Shown: piece by piece, positions 7,505-15,707 of the stretch | Layout: each line of letters starts with the position of its first letter | Numbering within the stretch: position 1 is the stretch's first letter | Source: Patescibacteria group bacterium | Lineage (GTDB): Bacteria > Patescibacteriota > Minisyncoccia > Phycocordibacterales > UBA918 | Assembly (NCBI GenBank): GCA_018608435.1 | Contig: JABAZV010000008.1 | Coordinates: forward strand, 1 to 50,084 | Length of the DNA stretch: 50,084 nucleotides | Reading direction: 5' to 3' | Translations under genes and position numbers: made by a program | The notes under the pieces: model-generated | Database searches by the model: none | The model's input: only the letters and a program-made list of their open reading frames with translations | What the model was told of the DNA's origin: nothing

Positions 7505-7882
7505 TCAAGCAAGAGTCGTCTTTGTCTGATTTTTCATTAGTAACTTACCGTAAGCTGACAGCAAGACAATACTAACGACAGCTGGAATAGCGGCAGCAAG
7601 TGGGTCTCCTCCGCTTATGTGACTGTACATTGCGCCAAACATAATCACGAGTAAACCAGCTATAGCTAGCTTGGGAAGTTTTGGGTGAACGTGTTGACCA
7701 AAAGCAATTCCAAGCGCTCCCAACACTTCACAGGCACCAATAAAATACATGAAGCTAGTTGAGTAACCAAAGCCAGTAAAAACCTCTATCATTGCAGCTT
7801 GACCGGTAAGTTTCATTATTCCAGGAGCGATAAAGAACAATACGAGTAGCCACTTCAGAGCTGGTTTAAGATATTTTTTCAT
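7505..7882 (-). CDS. DoxX-like integral membrane protein
   Basis: A 125-aa protein with four hydrophobic helices (about residues 8-25, 45-62, 72-88 and 95-115), in the DoxX/DoxD-like pattern with PGIMKLTG after helix 1 and GACEVLGALGIAFG. DoxX-family proteins are linked to redox and thiol homeostasis, but the biochemical role is usually unknown. A TATAAT -10 (minus strand, 7889-7894) lies exactly 6 nt before the ATG, implying a leaderless transcript. Confidence 0.8.
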   Translation of the reverse strand: MKKYLKPALKWLLVLFFIAPGIMKLTGQAAMIEVFTGFGYSTSFMYFIGACEVLGALGIAFGQHVHPKLPKLAIAGLLVIMFGAMYSHISGGDPLAAAIPAVVSIVLLSAYGKLLMKNQTKTTLA

Positions 7883-7897
7883 AAGTTCATTATATCA

Positions 7898-7989
7898 GGT
7901 TACATTACAGACAGTAGGCGCTAAAATACCTTCAACATCTGGGCAAAGTCGTAGAGGATGTTCGAAGATTTTTTAAGACAGATTACTAG
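7898..7989 (+). repeat. Composite repeat with tail copy c
   Basis: The left half (GGTTACA...GACAGTAGGCGC, then an A-rich spacer) matches those of units h and k. The right half reads KYLQHLGKVVEDVRRFFKTDY-stop, the conserved tail of the family. There is no open frame upstream, because a TAG lies in the left half. It sits in the region between two divergent-looking minus-strand genes. Confidence 0.65.
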
Positions 7990-8017
7990 TCACGAAAGAA
8001 AATTGGCACTACAATGC

Positions 8018-8374
8018 CTAGCCAAAATCTTCGAGACTCAGGTCTCTTGAACTGAGATAAACAGACAGTGCCTGAATGTCCGAATCTGCACTGATGATAC
8101 CTTGGTCTGAAATATAGAAAAATGCTTTATCAATCGAAAAGCGTTGCAGCCGAACAGAAATACTCGTTACCACATATTGCTGAGTAAATAATTTACCCGA
8201 GTTAGTGACCCCAGAAAAATTACCCAGCTCATCTCTGGTAAAGCTTTGTGGCTCATCTTGATAGCTATCAAAAAAGTTACTGTTCGTGTATGTCTCGGGC
8301 ACAGTAAAAGCACTGGCTGAAACCGGTAAAAAACAAAACAAAATAAGCGCTACTTGTCTAAACAAACGACTCAT
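8018..8374 (-). CDS. Secreted hypothetical protein
   Basis: A 118-aa protein with a clear signal peptide: MSRLFRQ, then a hydrophobic run and the Ala-x-Ala type site SASAF near residue 23. The mature part is polar and probably beta-rich (YVVTSISVRLQRFSIDKAFFYIS). No family is recognised. It is a single gene between composite repeat c and the clpP-like remnant, with no visible operon partner. Confidence 0.55.
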   Translation of the reverse strand: MSRLFRQVALILFCFLPVSASAFTVPETYTNSNFFDSYQDEPQSFTRDELGNFSGVTNSGKLFTQQYVVTSISVRLQRFSIDKAFFYISDQGIISADSDIQALSVYLSSRDLSLEDFG

Positions 8375-8413
8375 TACGCAACTATCTACCTGTTTAAAAA
8401 AATGTCAAGATAT

Positions 8414-8734
8414 TTATAACAATCTCGAACAAGGTGTGCTAATAAGCTCGTTGCAATAAAGCATGGCAAATGTAGCAACTGAAACGCAAGAACAGAGAGC
8501 AATGCCTCGAACAGGTGTTGTCATCACGGTGGGTATGAGGTCGCACAGGCGTAGTGCCGCATCCATGCTCGCGCCACCACTGTCGATGACAAGATTAATT
8601 CGGGCGAGGGAGCGGACCTTTAGCGCAATCAGACGCTGACTCACTTCGCCAGAGAGAATCACTTTCCTGTGAGCTATAATATTCGTAAAGACATGGTTAC
8701 TGCCTTCTTCATTCTGTTTGGACATGTGTCCCAT
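8414..8734 (-). pseudogene. ClpP-like protease fragment, C-terminus missing
   Basis: 106 aa aligning with the first half of ClpP. KVILSGEVSQRLIAL matches the ClpP strand RIIFLGGEV, INLVIDSGGASMDAALRLCDLI matches YINSPGGSVxAGLAIYDTM, and VATFAMLYCNELISTPCSRLL matches ASMGAFLLAAG...LPNSRIMIHQ. The frame stops where the catalytic His (IHQP) should follow. The Ser motif is altered (CVSVATFAML). So the Ser-His-Asp triad cannot be complete. It may be a true remnant or a divergent ClpP-fold relative lacking peptidase activity. The gene starts 9 nt from tail copy d on the opposite strand. Confidence 0.55.
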
Positions 8735-8742
8735 GTCTATAC

Positions 8743-8838
8743 TCGGGTGAGGTCATAGAGGATGTTAGGGCTGTGTTTGAGAGATTTAATGACATTACTC
8801 TCTATATTCCTGAGCTCAAATACATCTATTGTGAATAA
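8743..8838 (+). repeat. C-terminal-tail repeat, copy d
   Basis: It encodes GEVIEDVRAVFERFND followed by ITLYIPELKYIYCE and a TAA stop. The end matches copy i (NDVTLNIPVLL). The Arg codon is AGG here and CGA in other copies, and other changes are conservative, which points to past selection on protein sequence. Upstream codons read CLYS with no start codon in frame nearby. Confidence 0.65.
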
Positions 8839-8887
8839 ACCCATCCCTTAATAACACTATATTTACTTGTGTAGATAATGTCGAATG

Positions 8888-10771
8888 TTATGACTCTAAG
8901 CCCAACTTTCTGATTATCTGCCCAACAGCTTCTGGGTTGGATAGGGTTGAAGTGTCACCAAATCCAGATATGTTCCCATTACTAATTTCTCTTATGATTC
9001 TTCTCATGATTTTACCTGACCTGGTCTTGGGTAGACTTTCTACACAATAAATTTTGTCTGGTTTTGCGTATGACCCTATTTCTCGTGACACTATATCCAC
9101 CAATTCTTCTTTCAGTCTAGGTTTTTCCTCAGTGCCATTATTCAGAGTGACAAAGGAGCTTATTGACCATCCTTTTACGGGGTGGGAGGTTGCAACAGCG
9201 GCCGCTTCAGAAACATCTTTGTGAAGTATGAGAGCACTTTCAATCTCAGCTGTACCTAGAAGTCGTCCAGATATATTTAATGTATCATCAATCCTCCCTG
9301 TTATGGCCAGGGCCCCATCACTGTCACGTTTTACTCCGTCTCCTGTTAAGTAATAGCCGGGGTATTTATTCAGATAAGTTTCTGCAAAACGTTCCTTGTC
9401 ATTATATAAACTTCGTAATTGACCCGGCCAAGAACCTTTAAGTACTAAGATACCTTCAGTTTCTCCAAATAATTCTTCACCTTCCTCATTTATAATTACG
9501 GGAGTAATTCCAAAAAATGGCTGAGTAGCAAAACCAGGTTTTAGATTGGAAGAGCAGGGCAGTGGAGAAATGGCTATTCCTCCTGTTTCAGTTTGCCACC
9601 ATGTGTCCATTATAGGGCATGTGTTTCTTCCAATGACCTTTGAGTACCATCTCCAGGCTTCGGGGTTGATTGGTTCACCTACAGACCCTAAGATACGAAG
9701 AGATTTTCTTGAGGTACTTTGAACATACTCATCTCCCTGTGCCATGAGAGAGCGGATGGTAGTTGGTGTACTGTATATTATATTAACTTCGTGTTTATCA
9801 ACTATTTCCCAGTATCGTGCAGGGGTAGGGAATGTAGGCACTCCTTCAAAGACAAGAGTCGTGGCCCCATTAGCTAACGGACCATAAACAACGTAACTAT
9901 GCCCCGTTATCCAGCCAATGTCTGCTGTGCACCAATACACTTCGTTTGTGTGGTAGTCAAATATATATTTATGTGTAATAGAAGCATATAGAATGTAACC
10001 TCCAGTCGTGTGCAAAACTCCTTTTGGTTTACCCGTTGATCCGGATGTGTAGAGAATGAATAAGGGGTCCTCAGAATTCATGGGTAAAGGTTCACAAATG
10101 TCACTCATTAGAATTACTGCAGTATTGTAGTCAATATCGTATTTTGTGGTTTGAGAAAACTCAGTGTAAGTACTAACTGTAATAATGGTACTCACTGTCG
10201 GGCACTTCTCTATAGCTTCGTCAACTTTTTTCTTGAGTGGTATCGTTTTATTCCCTCGTTTTATAACATCAGCTGTGATGATTGCAACACACTCAGAGTC
10301 TAAAATTCTTGATACTAATGCTTCTGAGGAAAAGCCACCAAATACAACAGTGTGCACAGCTCCAATGCGAGCACATGCAAGCATGGCATAAATAGCTTCA
10401 GGTATCATTGGCATGTAAATGCACACTTTTTCACCTTTTTTAATACCTTGTGCTTTTAACAGGTTTGAAAATTTAGAAACATTAATTAATAGCTCATCAT
10501 AGGTAATAGTTAATGAATTTTCATCGTTACCTTCCCAGATGATTGCATTGTGGTTACCTCGTCCATTATTTACGTGCCTATCTATACAATTGTAACTGAC
10601 GTTAAGTTTGCCATCAGAAAACCAACTATAATTTCTTTCAGACATAGAACCCTCTTGTCCTATTGTTGGTTCTTCAGACCAAGAGATGAATTCTTTTGCT
10701 TTTTCTAGCCAAAAATCATCAGAATCACTAATCGAATAATTGTACCAGTCAGAGTATGTTTTTTCATTCAT
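8888..10771 (-). CDS. acs: Acetyl-CoA synthetase (AMP-forming)
   Basis: A 627-aa protein of the usual Acs length. Motifs in order: VHTVVFGGFSSEAL, the AMP-binding P-loop LYTSGSTGKPKGVLHTTGGY, WCTADIGWITGHSY, DTWWQTETGG, YLTGDGVKRD and ITGRIDD. Near the C-terminus PKTRSGKIMRR carries the acetylatable Lys. It converts acetate, ATP and CoA to acetyl-CoA, AMP and PPi. The usual SGHRLGT after the hinge reads SGRLLGT here. The gene is 59 nt downstream of the OafA-like gene. A complete acetate-activating enzyme is unusual for a CPR genome and, with its place among repeats, suggests acquisition (inference). Confidence 0.96.
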   Translation of the reverse strand: MNEKTYSDWYNYSISDSDDFWLEKAKEFISWSEEPTIGQEGSMSERNYSWFSDGKLNVSYNCIDRHVNNGRGNHNAIIWEGNDENSLTITYDELLINVSKFSNLLKAQGIKKGEKVCIYMPMIPEAIYAMLACARIGAVHTVVFGGFSSEALVSRILDSECVAIITADVIKRGNKTIPLKKKVDEAIEKCPTVSTIITVSTYTEFSQTTKYDIDYNTAVILMSDICEPLPMNSEDPLFILYTSGSTGKPKGVLHTTGGYILYASITHKYIFDYHTNEVYWCTADIGWITGHSYVVYGPLANGATTLVFEGVPTFPTPARYWEIVDKHEVNIIYSTPTTIRSLMAQGDEYVQSTSRKSLRILGSVGEPINPEAWRWYSKVIGRNTCPIMDTWWQTETGGIAISPLPCSSNLKPGFATQPFFGITPVIINEEGEELFGETEGILVLKGSWPGQLRSLYNDKERFAETYLNKYPGYYLTGDGVKRDSDGALAITGRIDDTLNISGRLLGTAEIESALILHKDVSEAAAVATSHPVKGWSISSFVTLNNGTEEKPRLKEELVDIVSREIGSYAKPDKIYCVESLPKTRSGKIMRRIIREISNGNISGFGDTSTLSNPEAVGQIIRKLGLES

Positions 10772-10830
10772 ATATGTATTTTATAAAGTATAGTTTGCAT
10801 ATTGATAAAAATTTGTGTCTCATCCGCTCA

Positions 10831-12852
10831 TTACTTAAGTGAATCTATATAATCTTCAAATAAGGGTTCTAGCTCTTTTGCGCCTGTGTAATTTAAATGG
10901 TCAGCGTCTCTGTATAATATCTTATTGTTGAGTTCAAATAAGCATCCTTCTTTATCGCTACAGAAAAATTGCTCTGGGTTAATAATTTCTACACCATAAT
11001 CACGTTCCAGTTTTTTAAAAATTTTGTCAGTAAAATCATTGTAGTTTCTGTGGTCTGACATAGACACTCTGTCGAATTTTGGAGGAGTCCTTTCACGGAT
11101 TGCTTTGTAGAATACATCTCTAGGATTAAAATTTGTATGTTCTGGAACTTGGCTCATAATAGTGATGTGTACCCCTTGCTTGTTAAGCATCTCAACCATC
11201 TCAATTAGATTTTGTTCAAAAACCACCCGAGATTCTTCTTTCGAAAAAATACGAGTATCGGCGTCTCCAATGAACCCAGCATCGTTCGATCCTGTGTAAT
11301 AATTCCATCTTGCTACAAGTAAAATGTTTTTTATATTGTTATTGGTTAGGTAGTTAATGGCAATATTCTTAGTTTGATAACATTCATTACCGGGTATTTT
11401 TCTGGAAACGTTGGGTATTGGAACGCATTCAGAAGAATAAAATAAACTTCCTGTTACCTCATTTTGTTTTGCTAGATTGTCTATTACATGGAATATTTCT
11501 CCAGAATGACTATCTCCAAGTATTATAAAATCATCCCTTGTTTCAACAAGTGGTTGGCCGAGAAGGCAAGGTCCGTCATTTTCTAAAGTCTCCAAATTTT
11601 TGTTTAAAATACACTCGGCATACCTCGGACCTCTGTCGTCTCTGGCAGCAAAGAGATTTTGAGTATATTGGGGTAGATGAACATTTGTATTGATGTATTT
11701 CATGCAGTATCCAAAGGTTCCTAAAACAATGAATGATAAGATTCCGACAAACATCATTGTATTTTTGTTATATAAAAATCTTCTTTTTATAAATGGAGTC
11801 TCTATAAGAATGTATGTTATCCATGCCAATGAGGCTGACAATAATATCATTGCCAAATAATCAATTGTATCGGGCTGAGATAAAATAATTTTCCCAAATA
11901 CAAGAACTGGCCAATGCCATAAATATAGAGAATAAGAAATCAATCCAACCCAAACCAACAATGAAGATGATAGAAATTTCCCCACGTATGTTTTTGTATT
12001 AACATTAGAAATTATGATTGCTGCACTACCTAATACAGGTAACATAGCTGCAAAACCAGGAAATCTTGTATTTGCATCAAACTGAGTTATAGAATAAATA
12101 ATTGCACCGATACCTATAGCACTTACAATCTCCGCATAGCTCTTTGATTTTATTGAGAGGGCTGTGATGGCAATAACTGAGCCTACAAGTAATTCCCATG
12201 CCCTTGAAGGTAAGATGTAGAAACCTGCAGTCAAATTGAGACTTCTTCCCCACAAATCTGGAATCAGTGGAATAGTGAAAGTATTTCCTGGGTTAAAATT
12301 TACAAGATAAATACTCAAAGCAAAAGAGAGGATTAGAAGTGTTGATACTATTGGTAAGAGTTTCTTTTTAAAAAAAGCGAAGACAGTAAATAGAATGACT
12401 GGAAACAGTAAATAAAACTGCTCTTCGACAGAGAGAGTCCACAGATGTAGCAATGGTTGTGTTTCTGCCAGTTGGTCAAAATAACCTGTCTTTCTCATGA
12501 AAAAGATATTAGATAAGAAAATACTTTGAGAAAAGATTGATTTTCCAAGCCCTTCTAAGTCGTCAGGATAAAGAAAATAAAAGTACCCAAAAATACTAGT
12601 CATGGAAATAACTACAAAAAGTGCAGGGAAAATCCTTCGTATTCTACGTTGAAAGAAGTTTGAAAAAGAGAATGTTCCTTTTCTTAGGTCGCGTAATATA
12701 ATTGATGTTATTAGGAAACCAGAAATTGCAAAAAAAATGTCTACACCTATATACCCCCCTGAGAATCCGAGTATGTTGGCATGATACAGAACGACTGGAA
12801 TGATAGCCAGAGCCCTTAATCCATCGATTTCTTTTCTGTATATAAAAGACAT
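10831..12852 (-). CDS. OafA/YrhL-type acyltransferase with C-terminal SGNH domain
   Basis: 674 aa. The N-terminal ~360 residues form the ten-helix acyltransferase-3 domain: EIDGLRALAIIPVVLYHA, GGYIGVDIFFAISGFLIT and FFQRRIRRIFPALF, with the conserved His and Arg. After TM helices, residues ~420-674 form an extracytoplasmic SGNH domain with DDFIILGDSHSGEIF and DADHLNYTG as the Ser and Asp-His blocks. Such fusions O-acetylate cell-surface glycans. I start at ATG 12852 (MSFIYRKEIDG), not the TTG five codons upstream; TATAAT lies 3 nt before it. The neighbouring acs could supply acetyl-CoA, making a functional pair (inference). Confidence 0.93.
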   Translation of the reverse strand: MSFIYRKEIDGLRALAIIPVVLYHANILGFSGGYIGVDIFFAISGFLITSIILRDLRKGTFSFSNFFQRRIRRIFPALFVVISMTSIFGYFYFLYPDDLEGLGKSIFSQSIFLSNIFFMRKTGYFDQLAETQPLLHLWTLSVEEQFYLLFPVILFTVFAFFKKKLLPIVSTLLILSFALSIYLVNFNPGNTFTIPLIPDLWGRSLNLTAGFYILPSRAWELLVGSVIAITALSIKSKSYAEIVSAIGIGAIIYSITQFDANTRFPGFAAMLPVLGSAAIIISNVNTKTYVGKFLSSSLLVWVGLISYSLYLWHWPVLVFGKIILSQPDTIDYLAMILLSASLAWITYILIETPFIKRRFLYNKNTMMFVGILSFIVLGTFGYCMKYINTNVHLPQYTQNLFAARDDRGPRYAECILNKNLETLENDGPCLLGQPLVETRDDFIILGDSHSGEIFHVIDNLAKQNEVTGSLFYSSECVPIPNVSRKIPGNECYQTKNIAINYLTNNNIKNILLVARWNYYTGSNDAGFIGDADTRIFSKEESRVVFEQNLIEMVEMLNKQGVHITIMSQVPEHTNFNPRDVFYKAIRERTPPKFDRVSMSDHRNYNDFTDKIFKKLERDYGVEIINPEQFFCSDKEGCLFELNNKILYRDADHLNYTGAKELEPLFEDYIDSLK

Positions 12853-12942
12853 ATTATTATAATGCAAACGTACCGTATAAATATAGTCATGACAAGAAGA
12901 ATTGACCCAGATTAACTACCGTGCAGGAGTTTTTATCAACTT

Positions 12943-13313
12943 TTAGTGCACGTTAGAAGAATAATCTTTACTTGTATTCTGGCCAAACGTTCTGATAAAG
13001 CCTCCAATAAGTGGTTCATCAAACTTGTTCCCATAATCAGAAGCACCGTTGCTATCCTCAATAAGGATAGTGATTGGTGTCGCTTCACTCCGAAGATCTT
13101 CATCACCGACGACTTCGCTAGGGATCATGTAATCAGGAAGAAACTAATTACCGACGTTATAGCCGAAGAGGCTAGTACCAATCAAAGACCCACGTCCAGT
13201 TGCCCTTGTATCACGAAGCCTTCCGCCTGAGCCGGTTTCGGCGCCAGGGAAAGGATGGATAAGCGTTGGGTGATTACGGGTTTCAGCTGTGGCAGTAATG
13301 TGCCAGGTACAAA
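12943..13313 (-). pseudogene. purL: purL (FGAM synthase) fragment with in-frame TAG
   Basis: The minus strand reads HITATAETRNHPTLIHPFPG, then AETGSGGRLRDTRATGRGS, then LFGYNVGN, a TAG at 13144-13146, and FLPDYMIPSEVV, ending in IEDSNGASDYGNKFDEP and LIGGFIRTFGQ. These are the phosphoribosylformylglycinamidine synthase blocks ETHNHPT..PFPGA.TGSGG.IRD..ATGRG and SNGASDYGNKFGEP, which I associate with large single-chain PurL. About 110 residues of a >1200-residue enzyme remain. Both ends are lost, the upstream end at composite repeat e. It cannot be functional. Confidence 0.85.
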
Positions 13314-13467
13314 CAGTGGCACTAAAAACACCCTTAAAATAAGTTACTAAAAATATCTTAAAAATCTGGGTGAGGTCATAGAGGATGTTAGGGCTGTGTT
13401 TGAGAGATTGGGTGACGAAACAGTCTTTGTTTCAAAGTTCGATTTCAGTAGAAAAATAGAAAAGTAG
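13303..13467 (+). repeat. Composite repeat with tail copy e
   Basis: The left part (CAGTGGCAC, then A-rich spacer ACACCC-TTAAAATAAGTTACTAAA) resembles unit h. From 13348 the frame reads KYLKNLGEVIEDVRAVFERL followed by GDETVFVSKFDFSRKIEK and TAG. A TAA immediately precedes it in frame. It joins the purL fragment on the left and the 252-aa gene on the right. Confidence 0.65.
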
Positions 13468-13491
13468 TGATGAATAAATGCAGATAAATTG

Positions 13492-13497
13492 TATAAT
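13492..13497 (+). promoter_or_regulatory. TATAAT -10 box 6 nt before ATG 13504
   Basis: Perfect consensus hexamer. The expected +1 coincides with the A of the start codon, so the transcript should have no 5' leader. Confidence 0.65.
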
Positions 13498-13503
13498 GGA
13501 GTT

Positions 13504-14262
13504 ATGACTGAATCATTCCAAAGTAGTGTCGAGTCACCAGAGAAGACGTTGCTACCCAAAGAGCTTTTTACACTGCAGGTACAATTTGCAACTGAGGTTG
13601 CTCGTCAAAAAGGATCTTCTCTTTCCGAGACCTTACTTCAATATACCTCAGCGCACATTAGGTTATTTCATCATCCTGGCAAAGGAGTGGCAGAAGGGTG
13701 GGTCGATTTTGTTGAGAAACTATCCGACAATTCCGAATCTATTGTGGATAGTATTTATGATGCTTATGTTATTAAAGAAGAAGCAATGCAGAATGAACCG
13801 ACTGAAGGTGTGGAAGCATTTGGATGTTTCTCACATGAATACAAAGAAATTGGTAACACATTTGTTCTGCACTTTGATAATAAGGATTCTGCAGGAAATC
13901 TTGGACGTGACCGTATTGATGCACGTCAAGAGGATTTGCAGAAACTCACTAAGTCAGTCGCCTCACAGCATCGACAAGATGCACAAATACAAATAACATC
14001 ATGGCTTTTATGTGTCGACGCTTTCAATCGATTATTACCACCAGAGTTTGTTGAATCAATTCAAGATGTTGAAATGGACGCTGCACAAGAAAATAGTTTA
14101 TGGGGACAGTTCTTAGATAAGAGTGGGGAGGTGAAGATTGATTTGGCTGAACAGTTGCTTGCTAATATTAAGAATGGAGAATTGCCAGTGACGGATTGTT
14201 TTCCAAACAGGTTAAAAACCGCAAAGGTCCCACAAGAAGTATTCTTCACACAATACCTATAA
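13504..14262 (+). CDS. Hypothetical cytoplasmic protein (252 aa)
   Basis: The start is ATG 13504 (MTESFQSSV), directly behind a consensus -10; the upstream TTG frame extension would run through the promoter. The protein is acidic, without TM segments or signal peptide. Distinct phrases are GCFSHEYKEIGNTFVLHFDN and LGRDRIDARQEDLQKLTKSV, followed by a helical C-terminal half ending LKTAKVPQEVFFTQYL. I do not recognise the family. It stands alone between repeat copies e and f, like a cassette gene. Confidence 0.7.
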   Translation: MTESFQSSVESPEKTLLPKELFTLQVQFATEVARQKGSSLSETLLQYTSAHIRLFHHPGKGVAEGWVDFVEKLSDNSESIVDSIYDAYVIKEEAMQNEPTEGVEAFGCFSHEYKEIGNTFVLHFDNKDSAGNLGRDRIDARQEDLQKLTKSVASQHRQDAQIQITSWLLCVDAFNRLLPPEFVESIQDVEMDAAQENSLWGQFLDKSGEVKIDLAEQLLANIKNGELPVTDCFPNRLKTAKVPQEVFFTQYL

Positions 14263-14312
14263 CCTAGTTGGTCAGAACTGAAACTGTGTTGTATATCTTC
14301 ATGCAGTGAGGA

Positions 14313-14435
14313 TATTTTTCGCTGGGCGATGTCGTAGAGGATGTTCGAGCTATGTTTGATAGATTGCAGGATGAGGCTGTTTTCATTCCTGTGTTAGGAA
14401 GTCCTGAATTGTGGTGTATGTCTGTTGAGTTGTAA
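14313..14435 (+). repeat. C-terminal-tail repeat, copy f
   Basis: The frame, closed by TGA upstream, reads GYFSLGDVVEDVRAMFDRLQ, then DEAVFIPVLGSPELWCMSVEL and TAA. It overlaps the 3' end of the minus-strand hydrolase gene by about 50 nt. The preceding GAACTGAAACTGTGTTGTAT (14277-14296) recurs almost unchanged before copy g at 15208. Confidence 0.65.
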
Positions 14436-15159
14436 ACAAATCATTGTGACCCGCTCCTGCAATGGTAATAAAGTCTTTTTCTGAAGGAATACTTTCAAAT
14501 AGTCTCTGACCTAGTTTGTGGGGAATGATTGAGTCTTCATCGCCGTGGATAATGGTAACTTCACCGCCATAGTTTTTCAGGGCCTCAACATTATCAAGAG
14601 CATTGTCTACCAGCAGTGAGGTTGGATAGAACCAGAAACGTTCTTTTGCCATAGCGGACAAATTAGTGAATGGGGAAATGAGCAGTAATCTTTCTGGAGG
14701 AGCTAGACTTGCATGATAGGCAGCAAATCCTGAGCCAATACTTTCTCCGGCAACGATAACCTTTTCAATATTTTCGCTTTTCAGGTAAGAAATTACATTT
14801 TTCACATCTTGTTTTATAAGTTCGTGACTCGGTTCTTGTGAGTCATTGCTAAATCCTGTGTATTCAACAATTATGTAATTGTACCCAGCTTGGGTAAATT
14901 GGTTTGCATAGAAATCACGGTCACAGGCTGAGCCAGCGTTTCCGTGGTAGAGAACAACAATTGGTCCAGTTGTTGTGCTTACGTACATACGAGTTCCTTG
15001 ATAGGTAACTTTTTCTGCTTCTACAAGATTTGTACAGGATTGAAAGTCTTGAGGAAAAGGATGATAAACGACCTTTTCTTGATTGAGAGTAAGGAAAATG
15101 CCAAAAGAAATATAAAAAATAGCAAAAATACTTAAAGCAATGATATTTCTCTTTTTCAT
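14383..15159 (-). CDS. Membrane-anchored alpha/beta hydrolase (ABHD/FrsA-like)
   Basis: 258 aa. An N-terminal TM anchor (residues ~5-24) precedes an alpha/beta hydrolase fold. The oxyanion motif is VVLYHGNAGS, the nucleophile elbow GESIGSG, the acid HGDEDSIIP and the base GAGHNDL, so the Ser-Asp-His triad is complete. This matches the ABHD13/17-like group of serine hydrolases, probably acting on an ester or thioester at the outer membrane face; the substrate is unknown. The start at 15159 (MKKRNIIALS) is set by a TATACT -10 exactly 6 nt upstream. The longer frame to 15339 has no support. Confidence 0.88.
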   Translation of the reverse strand: MKKRNIIALSIFAIFYISFGIFLTLNQEKVVYHPFPQDFQSCTNLVEAEKVTYQGTRMYVSTTTGPIVVLYHGNAGSACDRDFYANQFTQAGYNYIIVEYTGFSNDSQEPSHELIKQDVKNVISYLKSENIEKVIVAGESIGSGFAAYHASLAPPERLLLISPFTNLSAMAKERFWFYPTSLLVDNALDNVEALKNYGGEVTIIHGDEDSIIPHKLGQRLFESIPSEKDFITIAGAGHNDLFTTQQTYTTIQDFLTQE

Positions 15160-15210
15160 TACAAAAGTATACCAGTTCCCAATTCTCATTAAGGGTATGA
15201 AATATCGGAA

Positions 15211-15352
15211 CTGAAACTGTGTTGTATGTCTTCTTATTTTAAATAAATTTCTCGCTGGGCACCTACTGTCCCTCGGGTGGAACCGGTTTGAGGAAGTTTG
15301 TTTAGACTGGTTAATGGAAAGTAGGGTGGTATTTAACATGCTACAATTTTAA
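15211..15352 (+). repeat. C-terminal-tail repeat, copy g
   Basis: From a TGA the frame reads NCVVCLLILNKFLAGHLLSL, then GWNRFEEVCLDWLMESRVVF, then NMLQF and TAA. It aligns with copy j over LLSLGWN-x-FE and the following WL-E-(S/A)-(R/K)-V-x-F. It fills the gap between the hydrolase and the next plus-strand gene, whose likely -10 (TACAAT, 15343-15348) is inside the tail. Confidence 0.6.
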
Positions 15353-15359
15353 TTAAGAT

Positions 15360-15707
15360 ATGAATAAACAGGAAACTCTAGTCATTCTCATTTCAGGAAT
15401 AGAGCCGCAAATTTTTTATATATCTCCTAGTTATGTTTGGGTGAGTGTTGGTGCAAACGCTTACTACAGTGGGAGTGTTCAACGGATAGAAAAACAAAAC
15501 CTAAGTGTCAAAATATGGGATGTGGAGAGTTTTGCTAGCGATAGTGAAATTCCGAATTTAAGATTAGATGCTCGGGCTCATGAAGAAGAGGGAGAAATGT
15601 TCGTATTTGAGGATAAGCGACGCTATAAATTTCTAGAATCAACAGATAAGTGGGGCCTTATTGATGAAGTAGATTGGAATCCAAAGACTCTTGAAAAAAA
15701 GTATTGA
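15360..15707 (+). CDS. Hypothetical protein, probably 5' part of a frameshifted gene
   Basis: 115 aa with alternating hydrophobic and polar residues suggesting beta structure (FYISPSYVWVSVGANAYYSG). It ends in TLEKKY at a run of seven adenines (15694-15700), where the next frame takes over. The C-terminal phrase YKFLESTDKWGLIDEVDWNP continues sensibly into SIDLNDVGSHLTYFDVEVLD of the following frame if one base is gained or lost. I therefore read 15360-16560 as one gene of about 400 codons with a -1/+1 event. No family is recognised. Confidence 0.5.
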   Translation: MNKQETLVILISGIEPQIFYISPSYVWVSVGANAYYSGSVQRIEKQNLSVKIWDVESFASDSEIPNLRLDARAHEEEGEMFVFEDKRRYKFLESTDKWGLIDEVDWNPKTLEKKY

